From a virus, in the IMG/VR virus record IMGVR_UViG_3300047169_000008, positions 1 to 31,517 of that record: DNA of 31,517 nt; one strand, written 5' to 3'. The position numbers and the translations under genes were made by a program. Positions within the stretch are counted from its first letter, which is position 1; each line of letters begins with the position of its first letter. The notes under the pieces were generated by a model. The model saw only the letters and a list, made by a program, of their open reading frames with translations, did not search any database and had not been told where the DNA came from. Of this stretch, positions 19,536-28,088 are shown one piece after another.

Positions 19536-21571
19536 TGTCAAAACAAATCTCATCGTTAAACGTCGCCCTGCTGGCCACCGTCGCACCGTTCAACAACGGT
19601 CTGAAAGCAGGAGAGAAAGCAATTGCCGGCTTCGCTGGAAAGGTTGCGGAAATCGGCGGGAAGCTGATTGAAATGACTGGAATTGCCGCGATTGCTGGCG
19701 GTGCGATCGGCAGCGTGTTCGAGCTTGGCAAGGGGTTCAGCCTTGCAGCACAATTTGAAACAGCCAACGTGCAACTGACTGCCCTGACCGGCAGCGTCAA
19801 CAACGCGCACATCCTGATGGGGCAGCTGCGCGACTTCGCCAAATCCAGTCCGTTCGAATTTCCTGAACTGCTGGAAGCATCAAAAAAGCTGATGGCTGTG
19901 GGTGTGAACGCCGATCAGATCACGCCGCTGCTGAAACAGGTTGGAGAAGTTGCAGCGGGAACCGGATCGGACATCGGTTCGGTGGCTGACATTTTCGTGA
20001 AAGTGGCAGCCGAGGGGAAAGTCACATCCAAGGAGTTGAAGGAGTTTGGGAAAGAAGGCATCCCGGAAGTTCAAACACTTGCCGCGCAGTTTCACACAAC
20101 CGCTGCCGGCGTGGCAGAGTTGGCAGACAACGGCACAATTGGGTTCGCCCAGCTTCAAAAAGCATTCCAGTCAATGACCGGGCCAGGAGGCAGGTTCAAC
20201 GGGATACTGGCCGCGCAAAGCCAAACCATCGGCGGTGTGATGCACACGATGGTGGACACTGTGGAGGAAGCCAGTGCCGGCGTGGCCGAATCGCTTCTGA
20301 AAGCGTTTGATGTGACCGCGTGGCTGCCGAAGATCACCACCGCGTTCGATTCCGTAGGAAAGTCGATCAGCAACGGGCTTGATGCCGCAAAGCCAATCAT
20401 CACAACATTCACAGACTACGCCGCATCCGCATTCGGCTCGCTTCAATCGATCGCTTCCACCGCTGTCGGGGGAATCTCTGCATTCATTCGCGGAAACTGG
20501 ACAAGCATTCTATCTGACACGGTCGAAGTGTTCACCGCAGTCGGCGGATTTTTCGGCGCGGTATGGACTGGAATCAGCGACGTTGCGCAGGCAGGCGCGA
20601 CCAATGTTGACGGAGGGATGAACCTTATCGCAACCGGTGCAAAATGGCTTGCGGATAAGGTTAGTTTCGCTTTCAACGTTGCGACATACTCCTTCACGCA
20701 CATTGGTGATGTTGCCCAGCTTGTCGGAACCACAATTCAATTGTGGATGGTGCAGGCCTACGACAAAGTGAAGTACATCTTTGGAACGGCAATTCCAGCG
20801 GTAGTGTTTTGGCTGGCGGATAACTGGCAGTCCGCGATCGTGGATCTGGTAAACGGAACGATGCAGGCGCTGGGCAACATGGCCCAGAGCGTAATTAACA
20901 TCTTCTCAAATCTTCCAGATCTGATCGCTGGAAATGTGAGTTTCGACAGCCTTTGGGTTCCGCTCTCGAAAGGATTTCAATCCCAGCTTAAATCTTGGCC
21001 GGAGATCGCCGCCCAGGGGTTTGATCCCGTTGAGGACGCTCTTGCAAAGAAAGTGGACGGGCTGAATGACCGAATAGGTGGCGGGCTTGGTGGCTTCCTC
21101 GCACAGCAGCAAACCGCGTCTGACAAGGCAGCCAAAGAACTCGGGGACAAGCTGAAAAAGATCGGAACAGACTTCGACGCGCCACATCTGAAACCGCTGG
21201 TATTCGACGCCACCGTGAACCCCAGCAATCTGACGGTGGGGATCACGCCGGAGATCAGAAAAGCAAAGGCCATGCTTTCGGGCAGCGCTGAATCACTCGC
21301 CGCCAGGTTCAACACGCCGATTGTCGCCGCTGGCGCTGGTGGACCGATCATTCCACCCGTTCAACCCAACGGCGCGGGCCCAATCGCCGCCAACGCATCT
21401 ACCCAGCCGCCAGCGCCACGGGTTGCTGGAACCAACGGCGCAGCATCAGCAGCATCAAACGCCGCCGATAAAGCCCACAACGATCAGCTGGTGATCGCAA
21501 ATCAATGGCTGTACAAAATCGAACTGAATACCCGCACGGGATTCACCGGCCCGACCGTGGTGAGCATCTAA
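19535..21571 (+). CDS. Tail tape measure protein
   Basis: The 678-residue product is Ala/Gly-rich and helical with several hydrophobic stretches (MTGIAAIAGGAIGSVFELGK). It contains the tape-measure region FETANVQLTALTGSVNNAHI, FAKSSPFEFPELLEASKKLM, GSDIGSVADIFVKVAAEGKV, SKELKEFGKEGIPEVQTLAA and FAQLQKAFQSMTGPGG. These segments occur in many siphovirus tape measures. At about 0.15 nm per residue, a known rule for this family, the tail would be near 100 nm. The C-terminal 90 residues are low-complexity Ala/Pro/Gly. It directly follows the chaperone, whose long form should bind it. Confidence 0.9.
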   Translation: MSKQISSLNVALLATVAPFNNGLKAGEKAIAGFAGKVAEIGGKLIEMTGIAAIAGGAIGSVFELGKGFSLAAQFETANVQLTALTGSVNNAHILMGQLRDFAKSSPFEFPELLEASKKLMAVGVNADQITPLLKQVGEVAAGTGSDIGSVADIFVKVAAEGKVTSKELKEFGKEGIPEVQTLAAQFHTTAAGVAELADNGTIGFAQLQKAFQSMTGPGGRFNGILAAQSQTIGGVMHTMVDTVEEASAGVAESLLKAFDVTAWLPKITTAFDSVGKSISNGLDAAKPIITTFTDYAASAFGSLQSIASTAVGGISAFIRGNWTSILSDTVEVFTAVGGFFGAVWTGISDVAQAGATNVDGGMNLIATGAKWLADKVSFAFNVATYSFTHIGDVAQLVGTTIQLWMVQAYDKVKYIFGTAIPAVVFWLADNWQSAIVDLVNGTMQALGNMAQSVINIFSNLPDLIAGNVSFDSLWVPLSKGFQSQLKSWPEIAAQGFDPVEDALAKKVDGLNDRIGGGLGGFLAQQQTASDKAAKELGDKLKKIGTDFDAPHLKPLVFDATVNPSNLTVGITPEIRKAKAMLSGSAESLAARFNTPIVAAGAGGPIIPPVQPNGAGPIAANASTQPPAPRVAGTNGAASAASNAADKAHNDQLVIANQWLYKIELNTRTGFTGPTVVSI

Positions 21572-21572
21572 A

Positions 21573-22601
21573 ATGGGAACACCATCACAAGCATCATCGG
21601 GAGCAATCTGCACCAAGGTGCAGCTACAAGGCCACCTGTCCATCAGTGGAACCGAGGAAAACGGTTCAAACACCGCCACCGAGTTCTACATCATCAAGTG
21701 GTCAGGCCACGCCACCACCGAGGACTGCCGCGGCTGCACGGATGGAACGATTACCGTCCCGGTTCGATCGACCGCCCACTACGCCAATGCCGCTTTGGAC
21801 GCCCGCCGAATTGAAATCCGCCCGGCAGAGAACAACAGCCGGACAATATTCAGCGCCCGCGTGGAGTTCAGCGACGATTTCACCACGCCGGCGAACCCGC
21901 TGGACACACCGCCAGATATTCAATGGGACATCGGCGAAGATGGCCAGATTCCATACTTCCTCGACAACAGCGGGACAGGCGAAAACGGTTCGGGGGGAAC
22001 GATCACCGGCAAGAACGCCGCGGGTGGAACCATCAGCAGTCCGCAGGCCACGCTCAATTCAGCCGCAATGCGGTTCGCCGATTTCCTTCAGCGCTATGGC
22101 GGGACCGTCACCGCCACGTTTGCGGTGAACATCCCGCTGACTGGAACCTACAACGGATCGGGCGGGGTGAAGAACGCCTGGAACGTCAGCCAGGCCATCA
22201 TCTACTGCGCTGGAGGAAGCAACCAATCCACGCCGGCCATCAACTCGGATTCCTTTACCTTCGACGGCCAAACCATCTCGATCGGCCAATGTCGCATCAA
22301 GGGGATGAAATGCGGCAGCGTGCAGACGCAGAATGGCGTGAAATACCGGGTGAAAATGTTTTCGCTGGCGTTCAAGAAATCGTGGCTGGACGTGATCGAT
22401 GATCGCGGGTTCTACGAGATTGACCCAGCGCGATCGGGCCAGGTGCGGGAAATTCTCAATCCGGTGGGTGGAACCAAGCCCGACACGCCATGGCCGCTGG
22501 ATGGCAGCGGAGCAAAGAAGCCCAACGCCACCGATGCCGCGCCGCAGTGGACGTTTGTACCGTATCGGTCGCTGCCGTTCGCCACGCTCGGATTCTCATG
22601 A
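21573..22601 (+). CDS. Distal tail protein, unassigned
   Basis: This 342-residue, beta-rich protein starts one base after the tape-measure stop. Its first half has IKWSGHATTEDCRGCTDGTI and AALDARRIEIRPAENNSRTI; the second has FADFLQRYGGTVTATFAVNI, QSTPAINSDSFTFDGQTISI and MKCGSVQTQNGVKYRVKMFS. Position after the tape measure suggests a distal-tail or hub component. The central CRGC motif and the C-terminal W-P-rich end (DTPWPLDGSGAKKP) are not landmarks I know. Not assigned to a family. Confidence 0.6.
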   Translation: MGTPSQASSGAICTKVQLQGHLSISGTEENGSNTATEFYIIKWSGHATTEDCRGCTDGTITVPVRSTAHYANAALDARRIEIRPAENNSRTIFSARVEFSDDFTTPANPLDTPPDIQWDIGEDGQIPYFLDNSGTGENGSGGTITGKNAAGGTISSPQATLNSAAMRFADFLQRYGGTVTATFAVNIPLTGTYNGSGGVKNAWNVSQAIIYCAGGSNQSTPAINSDSFTFDGQTISIGQCRIKGMKCGSVQTQNGVKYRVKMFSLAFKKSWLDVIDDRGFYEIDPARSGQVREILNPVGGTKPDTPWPLDGSGAKKPNATDAAPQWTFVPYRSLPFATLGFS

Positions 22602-23056
22602 GCAACAGCGTTCCAAACACCGGGGTTCAGTTCGATCGGGTCAGTGCTGAGAAGATCGCCGCGGTGGTCCGAGCGATCACCCAACAGCAGGGCCGGCGCG
22701 ATCCACATTCGCCCGTCAAGCCGATCGATGTGGGCGGGTTCTACGCGCAGATCACCGGCATCAGCGGTTCAGGCCATTCGTGGAAGAGAATGGACATGGT
22801 GAACGGGGTGCTGACCGTCAGCAGCCCGCTGGTGCAGGACACCAACTATTCCGCCACCGACATCAACAGCCAGATTGCCAACGTGGGGGCGAACGTGTTT
22901 ATGCGATTGTCCGGATACGACACCAGCACGCCGCCAAAGCCAACGTATTCGTTTGTTGCCCCATTGCCGGTGCCGCAGTACCAGTGGATGGTGCTGGGAG
23001 CCATCAGCCAGAATCAGCGGGGAGCATTCTTCACACCCGCCGTTTCCATGATTTGA
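22598..23056 (+). CDS. Tail-associated hypothetical protein
   Basis: ATG 22598 overlaps the previous stop (ATGA). The 152-residue product has a short helical start (DRVSAEKIAAVVRAITQQQG) followed by beta-rich sequence (GGFYAQITGISGSGHSWKRM, ANVFMRLSGYDTSTPPKPTY, VPQYQWMVLGAISQNQRGAF). The VxxWKxxDxVNG-type strand pattern resembles small baseplate or fibre-base proteins, but no family is certain. It sits between two tail proteins and is most likely a structural part of the tail tip. Confidence 0.55.
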   Translation: MSNSVPNTGVQFDRVSAEKIAAVVRAITQQQGRRDPHSPVKPIDVGGFYAQITGISGSGHSWKRMDMVNGVLTVSSPLVQDTNYSATDINSQIANVGANVFMRLSGYDTSTPPKPTYSFVAPLPVPQYQWMVLGAISQNQRGAFFTPAVSMI

Positions 23057-23065
23057 GGTTCACCC

Positions 23066-26000
23066 ATGAGCTGGACGAACTGGCCGAACGGTCCATCCCG
23101 CACAGACGACGGGGTGACTTACCATTATATCACCGCGTGGGAGTTTCTCGCCCAGGCATGGTCTGCCATCAACCAGCGCCACGCGGTGTTGAGCTTCCCC
23201 GGCAACCTGTATTCCTTCCCGCCGCCAAACAAGATCTGGGACAGCGGGACAATCACATCCGTCACATCCAACGCATCAGCCGGAACCATCACGGCGGGCA
23301 TGAGCGGTGTCAACTGGACGCCAGGGACCGGTTTTTCTTCACCCAAGTGGCTGAATTACAAAAACCCCGCATGCCGCGAAGCGCATGTGCCGGCCAACTA
23401 CGATCTGATCATTGCGCCCACACCGGGGACTGATACCATCGACCCGCGGCACACGGTGCGCGGTCACATCACCGGTGTCACGTTCGATTCCAACACTTCC
23501 ACAGGAACATTGACCATCAGCCGGGGCAACGGCCCGGCGCTCTTCCCGCCCGATGCGGTCACGGCCAATTACATCCCGTCGATCGCATCACTGGTGGGCC
23601 AGAATTGGTACATCGTCAAACAGAATGGTTATTTCAGCAGCGAACGGCTGCCCGACCGGCCCGATGATCAGCAGTTGTGGGTGGGATCTGGAACCGGAGG
23701 CAGCAGCAACGCCAGCGGTACGATGTATTCCATCGTGACTGACACCGCCGCCAACTGGCCAACGGATCTGTGGGCCGAGGATGAGGTGCTTTTCTGGGGT
23801 GACGACGCGGCATTGCACCGCGAAACGATCATCCACAACACCGCCACCACGCTCGAATTCGCCGCCCGGAGTTACAACGCATCGGGCGCATATATCATCG
23901 TTGCTGCTGGTGCCGTGGGCCAGCCAGGTCGATCCATCACGCCGGCATTCCAGTGGTACACCGGGCTGGGTGACAGCAACAAAACCCACATGGCCGATGA
24001 TTCAATCGGATCATGGCCGCTGCCCGCCCAATTCGCGCAATGGTCAACCGGGGACAACTGCAAGGGAAAATGCGAGGTCAGCGATCACCAGGCATTCGAC
24101 ATCGACGCGGTGATTGACGTTGACGACGATTGCGCGGGCCAGGACGCAGGCAACCTGATTGCGTGGAAGTATTTCAAATCCCTTCGATCGATCCAGAATG
24201 ACATCATTGGGATCTGCCCGAACTTCCTGCCGTACACCAACTATTCGGGCCAGCCCGTCATCAACCTTTTCACGCCCGCCACGTTATTCCAGACGCTGGG
24301 GATCAACACATTCGCTTGCGGATACACCTTTGTTGATGGCAGTCACCTGACCGTCTCGGGCGCACCTGCCGGGCTGGAATACCCCCGGCCCGTGTTTTAT
24401 TCGCTGCTGAACGCCGATGGAACCTACACTGCGGGGACGGGGACGCTGGAAAGCGCCACGAATTTGAGCGGTGGGGCATTCAGCAACACCGCGCCGCTGC
24501 CCACCCAGGTCGTCATCGCGCTGGGTTTCAGCCGATACCGCCCGCGCCACGTACGTTACTTCTACCCCAAGTCCGGGTTCATCCCGACCATCGACACGGG
24601 GACCACCTACGATCCACCGGTCGTGGATTTTGACGGCTCAGGGAACACAATCGACTACACCGGCCAGTGGGTGCGCAGGCCGGGCTCGACCACCTACAAG
24701 AGCCGCGGACCCACGGGGGTGCCAGGTGACGGCCCGACCGCGTTTGTGGACGGGGAACTGGCCACGCATGTCGGAGACAATGCGCCGGACACCTGCATCA
24801 CCACCGATGGCAGCACGCCCATTCCCGATTCATCGGGCGCTGGCCTGCTGGCTGCGGTGCCGTACTACGATCATTTCTACCGGGGAACCTATGGGCCAGC
24901 CCTTGAACAGCGCCGCCGCATCAGCGTGAAGGGATCAGCCACCAGCGGAGCCGCCCATTCACTGACCGACAGCCTGAAAAACTGGTGGATGGATGGCATC
25001 AATGGATCATTCACCCAGACCGCCGCGGGGACGATCACCGCTGCCACGCCCTATTCAGCCGGCCCACCCATCGTGCATGGCAGCGGGACAGCCGCCATCA
25101 CCGTCCCAGCCACCGCCACCAGCTGCACCTACACAGTGTCAAACAGCAGCACCGGCGTGGTTCTAGCCGGCAGTTCAGCTGTCACCGGTGGCGCAGCATC
25201 AGTGACACTGGCAAACGACGGCTTTACCACCGCGATGATCGGGGATTCGATCACCATGACGTTCCAAGGTGTGCTGCACACCGAATCTGGAACCGCCACC
25301 AGTGGAACCACCACCAGCCTGACCGATTCAACGCATTCGACCGTGGGCGCGACCAACCCCGCCGCCAGGTGGTGGAGCGCCGGCCGATTTATCGGGTTCA
25401 GTGATCCATCTGCCTACACGGATTTCATCCTGACCGTGAGCCGGACAGTCAGCGGTGTCACCACCACTTGGAAAATGCCGATCACCAGCACCAGTTCGGG
25501 CGCGGGCGGGGTCACGATCAATTTCGCCGCCGTGGCGGGCCTGGCCGTGGCAGCCGGGGATTCGTGGTCGATCACCGAGTCGGCGTACGAAATCAACAAG
25601 TGGGAGGGCCGCGGGCTGAATCTGGCATTCAATTCATCGGCCTACACCACCACCATCACCCACAGTGACGACATCACGCTGTTTTTCGGCCAGGTGTACA
25701 ACGCCAGCGACGGAAGCCCGGCCACGGTCACCATTGGGCCGGGGTGGAGCTATCTGATTGATGATCGACGCTTTGGTGGGGTGTGGAAGTGGAACGCCGC
25801 AAATGGCATCTGGACGATACCCAGCGGCATGGACAGCGTTCGGCTGGGCGTGCCCACTGCCGAGCCGTTCCAGGCCGATCAGACGATGAACCTGCCGACG
25901 ATCGTGAAAGACTACGGCAACATCATGGTGGATGACATCATGTGTGTGGAAGTGTTCACCGAAATGCAGGCAGCCATCAACGCACTGATCGCCACCAAGG

Positions 26001-26704
26001 CCGATGGCGTCTGGGTGGCTGGCCACACAGAGACGAATGAGGACTATCAGGTGAACATCCTGGGTGACACAGGTGACGAGCGAAACTATATCTTCGACAC
26101 CCCGGACGATGCCCCAGCCAGCTACAACTACTCCAAGGGGTCATACGATCTGTCGATCTACAACCAACTGACCGGGGGTGTGGATGAAATCAGCGGAGAT
26201 CCATGGCCGGGGCCGAACCAGGGGAATTGGGACACCATCGCGCACCCGCAGAAGTCCTACACCAGCCTTTACGGAGAACGGTGTTTTGGGGATGGCCACG
26301 GCGGCGGGGAGATGCAATCGGCAGGCACAAGCGAAAGCGGTTACGCAAAGGGGACGAACATCAGCACCGTGTTCAGCAGCACGATGGACGCCTACTGCTT
26401 TGGCTACATCGACGCTGCCAATGAAGACCCCGCCGATTTCACCGTGGACGACGCCGAACACATCACCGAGTTTGACGCCACCACGAACCCGGTGCTGTGG
26501 CGACTCTTTGAAAAGGTATCCAGCGATTCAGGTTCGGACGCCACCAGAGTGTCAGCAACCAAGCTGGGTGACCTGACCACCAACATTCCGGCCATCGAGC
26601 GGCTGGCGGCTGCGCCGGGTGAATCGCACCGCAAAGACGTGAACCACGGGTGGTACGTGCCTGACCCGGTGCTGATTCTCAAGTGGGATTTCACGTACGC
26701 ATGA
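23066..26704 (+). CDS. Very large tail/fibre protein with repeated domains
   Basis: The 1212-residue product begins WTNWPNGPSRTDDGVTYHYI and ends with PDPVLILKWDFTYA. It is rich in Gly, Thr, Ser and Trp, with beta-sandwich-like segments. A motif of the form GT.TSGT..SLTDS...W....W..G...F appears about three times (near residues 215, 645 and 755), as in fibre proteins. A Ca-binding-like Asp cluster (DIDAVIDVDDDCAGQD) occurs near residue 350. There is no signal peptide or recognised enzyme motif. By position, after the distal tail proteins and last in the late block, it is probably the central tail fibre or receptor-binding component. Confidence 0.6.
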   Translation: MSWTNWPNGPSRTDDGVTYHYITAWEFLAQAWSAINQRHAVLSFPGNLYSFPPPNKIWDSGTITSVTSNASAGTITAGMSGVNWTPGTGFSSPKWLNYKNPACREAHVPANYDLIIAPTPGTDTIDPRHTVRGHITGVTFDSNTSTGTLTISRGNGPALFPPDAVTANYIPSIASLVGQNWYIVKQNGYFSSERLPDRPDDQQLWVGSGTGGSSNASGTMYSIVTDTAANWPTDLWAEDEVLFWGDDAALHRETIIHNTATTLEFAARSYNASGAYIIVAAGAVGQPGRSITPAFQWYTGLGDSNKTHMADDSIGSWPLPAQFAQWSTGDNCKGKCEVSDHQAFDIDAVIDVDDDCAGQDAGNLIAWKYFKSLRSIQNDIIGICPNFLPYTNYSGQPVINLFTPATLFQTLGINTFACGYTFVDGSHLTVSGAPAGLEYPRPVFYSLLNADGTYTAGTGTLESATNLSGGAFSNTAPLPTQVVIALGFSRYRPRHVRYFYPKSGFIPTIDTGTTYDPPVVDFDGSGNTIDYTGQWVRRPGSTTYKSRGPTGVPGDGPTAFVDGELATHVGDNAPDTCITTDGSTPIPDSSGAGLLAAVPYYDHFYRGTYGPALEQRRRISVKGSATSGAAHSLTDSLKNWWMDGINGSFTQTAAGTITAATPYSAGPPIVHGSGTAAITVPATATSCTYTVSNSSTGVVLAGSSAVTGGAASVTLANDGFTTAMIGDSITMTFQGVLHTESGTATSGTTTSLTDSTHSTVGATNPAARWWSAGRFIGFSDPSAYTDFILTVSRTVSGVTTTWKMPITSTSSGAGGVTINFAAVAGLAVAAGDSWSITESAYEINKWEGRGLNLAFNSSAYTTTITHSDDITLFFGQVYNASDGSPATVTIGPGWSYLIDDRRFGGVWKWNAANGIWTIPSGMDSVRLGVPTAEPFQADQTMNLPTIVKDYGNIMVDDIMCVEVFTEMQAAINALIATKADGVWVAGHTETNEDYQVNILGDTGDERNYIFDTPDDAPASYNYSKGSYDLSIYNQLTGGVDEISGDPWPGPNQGNWDTIAHPQKSYTSLYGERCFGDGHGGGEMQSAGTSESGYAKGTNISTVFSSTMDAYCFGYIDAANEDPADFTVDDAEHITEFDATTNPVLWRLFEKVSSDSGSDATRVSATKLGDLTTNIPAIERLAAAPGESHRKDVNHGWYVPDPVLILKWDFTYA

Positions 26705-26908
26705 TTAATGGGAATGTTTCATCAGGTATTCGACGGCAACCGCCACCACCGCAAAGATCAGAATCCACATCAAACAGCCGCAACCGCAGCCCTTTTTCTT
26801 AACAATGAATTTCTCGCCGCAGTTCTGACATCGCTTAACCGTTCCGATCGATGAGGATCGGAGGTTGATCTTCACACCACAACGCGGACACGACCCTCGC
26901 CACATCAC
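26705..26908 (-). CDS. Zinc-ribbon membrane protein (cargo gene)
   Basis: The 67-residue product has an N-terminal zinc ribbon (CPRCG...CQNCG with Cys pairs about 20 residues apart, then KFIVKKK), followed by GCGCGC and one transmembrane helix (LMWILIFAVVAVAVEYLM). Small CPxCG-CxxCG ribbons fused to a membrane segment are very frequent in Planctomycetota, one reason to suspect that host. Its start overlaps the stop of the upstream lipoprotein gene (ATGA), so the two are co-translated. It lies on the opposite strand to the late genes and abuts the last of them with no gap. The role is unknown, perhaps envelope sensing. Confidence 0.75.
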   Translation of the reverse strand: MMWRGSCPRCGVKINLRSSSIGTVKRCQNCGEKFIVKKKGCGCGCLMWILIFAVVAVAVEYLMKHSH

Positions 26909-27279
26909 TTCACCCGCTCGTATTCGATTGTTGGCGCATTCGGATTGCTTGCTACCACCGATCGCATTTTGTCCGCGCCATCAAATGTCACCTCAACCGA
27001 AACCGCGTGGAAAGGCGTGCCGCGCGCCGAAACGCCGCCAGGCTGCTCGGTGATTGTGAGCTTGCTTCCTTCTAATTTCACCACCGACCACCTGCCACTG
27101 CTGACTACGCCCATGAACGTGTCGGTTTTGGTGCCATCTGCGAGAAATTCCTCTGCCATGCCTGACGCACTTCTCCACTTACCGACGATGGTGTTTTGGT
27201 CTACTGATTTGCTGCATCCCGAAAGATGGATGCACAAGATCAACCCAACCCACACGAAAAACGGCGCGCGAATGCTCAT
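26905..27279 (-). CDS. Small lipoprotein with beta-barrel-like domain (cargo gene)
   Basis: Two adjacent ATGs (27282 and 27279) follow GGAG (27289-27286 on the minus strand); I use the second because of spacing. A signal peptide (APFFVWVGLILCIHLSGC) ends in the lipobox LSGC at residues 19-22. The mature part has the pattern IVGKWRSASGM, EEFLADGTKTDTFMGVVSSG, RWSVVKLEGSKLTITEQPGG and RGTPFHAVSVEVTFDGADKM, a lipocalin-like small beta-barrel typical of environmental-bacterium lipoproteins. It precedes and overlaps the zinc-ribbon membrane gene. As an oppositely oriented cargo unit it may be expressed in the lysogen and act at the cell surface, for instance in exclusion of other phages; that is inference. 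Confidence 0.75.
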   Translation of the reverse strand: MSIRAPFFVWVGLILCIHLSGCSKSVDQNTIVGKWRSASGMAEEFLADGTKTDTFMGVVSSGRWSVVKLEGSKLTITEQPGGVSARGTPFHAVSVEVTFDGADKMRSVVASNPNAPTIEYERVK

Positions 27280-27302
27280 CATTTCTCCAAAAAAGATAAG
27301 TC

Positions 27303-27331
27303 TTGACACCATAACAAACACCGAACATAAT
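27303..27331 (+). promoter_or_regulatory. Near-consensus sigma70 promoter
   Basis: TTGACA (27303-27308) and CATAAT (27326-27331) are separated by exactly 17 bases; only one base differs from consensus. Transcription would start near 27338 and reach the metallopeptidase gene (ATG 27391, ribosome site AAGGA at 27378-27382) after a leader of about 53 bases. It is the best promoter match I can see in the window and sits in the gap between the cargo pair and the metallopeptidase. Confidence 0.75.
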
Positions 27332-27390
27332 AACCCTTCAAGGAAGTCAAATCCGGCTGGGAGGCCAAGACCATTTGAAGGATATACATC

Positions 27391-27537
27391 ATGCAGTTCC
27401 GTGTCGCGACGTACACTTACCGGCTTTATATCGAATCCGATCCGATCATCCACAACGATGAAGATTGCCTGGCGCTGTCTGAGGCCAATGGCCGGCGCAT
27501 CCGCATTTCAGACAAGGTGCCGCCAGCGAGCGATTGA
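27391..27537 (+). CDS. ImmA/IrrE-like metallopeptidase, N-terminal part (frame-disrupted)
   Basis: From ATG 27391, with AAGGA eight bases ahead, the frame gives 48 residues: FRVATYTYRLYIESDPIIHN, then LALSEANGRRIRISDKVPPA, and stops at 27535-27537. The sequence leads naturally into the HELRH helix that sits in the next frame: joining KVPPASE with RLTLLLHELRHCW needs only one base more near 27520-27530. I therefore read it as the N-terminal third of a metallopeptidase gene damaged by a one-base deletion, or one that uses a -1 shift. The strong promoter just upstream points to this gene. Confidence 0.55.
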   Translation: MQFRVATYTYRLYIESDPIIHNDEDCLALSEANGRRIRISDKVPPASD

Positions 27538-28088
27538 CGCTGCTGCTGCACGAGCTGCGCCACTGCTGGGGATTTCACATCCCAGCACCATCCTTCGAAG
27601 AACAGGAATGCGACCTACTGGCCATGATCGCCGAAGCCGCCTACGCCGATCTGGATCGCCAGGGCGGGCCGCGGGCCTTGCAACGGCTGGGAACATTCGA
27701 GGATCAGCTGCCATCAGCACCAGCAATCGAAGAAACGCCGCAGGAACCCGGTGGAACCCGGTACATCCCAGCCGGTGATCTGGAACCGTGGGAATCACCT
27801 GCACCGGCCAGCGGTGAGCGCGTGCAATGCGCCGACTGTGGGCTGATCGTCGCTGGTGGATCGGTTGTCAATGAGCGCCTGCGATTCGAGGACAAAGCTG
27901 TGGGCTGGGTGCTGACACGGACCATGTACTGTGGCCACTGCGGCCACCTGCAAACGTGGGACGAAGGGGCCACACCAACCGGACTTCCCAACGGATCACC
28001 GCTCGCCCAGCCCAAAGTCATCCGCGGGCTGGCAGTGGATGAATTCCTGCAAAAGCATCCGCAAGCCGCCGCTATGATCTGCGGCTAA
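27534..28088 (+). CDS. ImmA/IrrE-like metallopeptidase, catalytic part with zinc ribbon
   Basis: The frame opens with TTG at 27534 and reads LTLLLHELRHCWGFHI: HExxH, the zinc site of gluzincin-type peptidases. EEQECDLLAMIAEAAYADLD follows, supplying the third acidic ligand as in ImmA/IrrE proteins. A later CADCG...YCGHCGH pair (about residues 100-140) is a second, structural zinc ribbon. ImmA-type proteases cleave phage or ICE repressors to trigger induction. Here the gene converges on a repressor-like gene whose stop codon overlaps its own by two bases (28085-28088). Without the N-terminal part upstream, a TTG-started product may still be made but would lack the beta-sheet before the active-site helix. 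Confidence 0.6.
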   Translation: MTLLLHELRHCWGFHIPAPSFEEQECDLLAMIAEAAYADLDRQGGPRALQRLGTFEDQLPSAPAIEETPQEPGGTRYIPAGDLEPWESPAPASGERVQCADCGLIVAGGSVVNERLRFEDKAVGWVLTRTMYCGHCGHLQTWDEGATPTGLPNGSPLAQPKVIRGLAVDEFLQKHPQAAAMICG

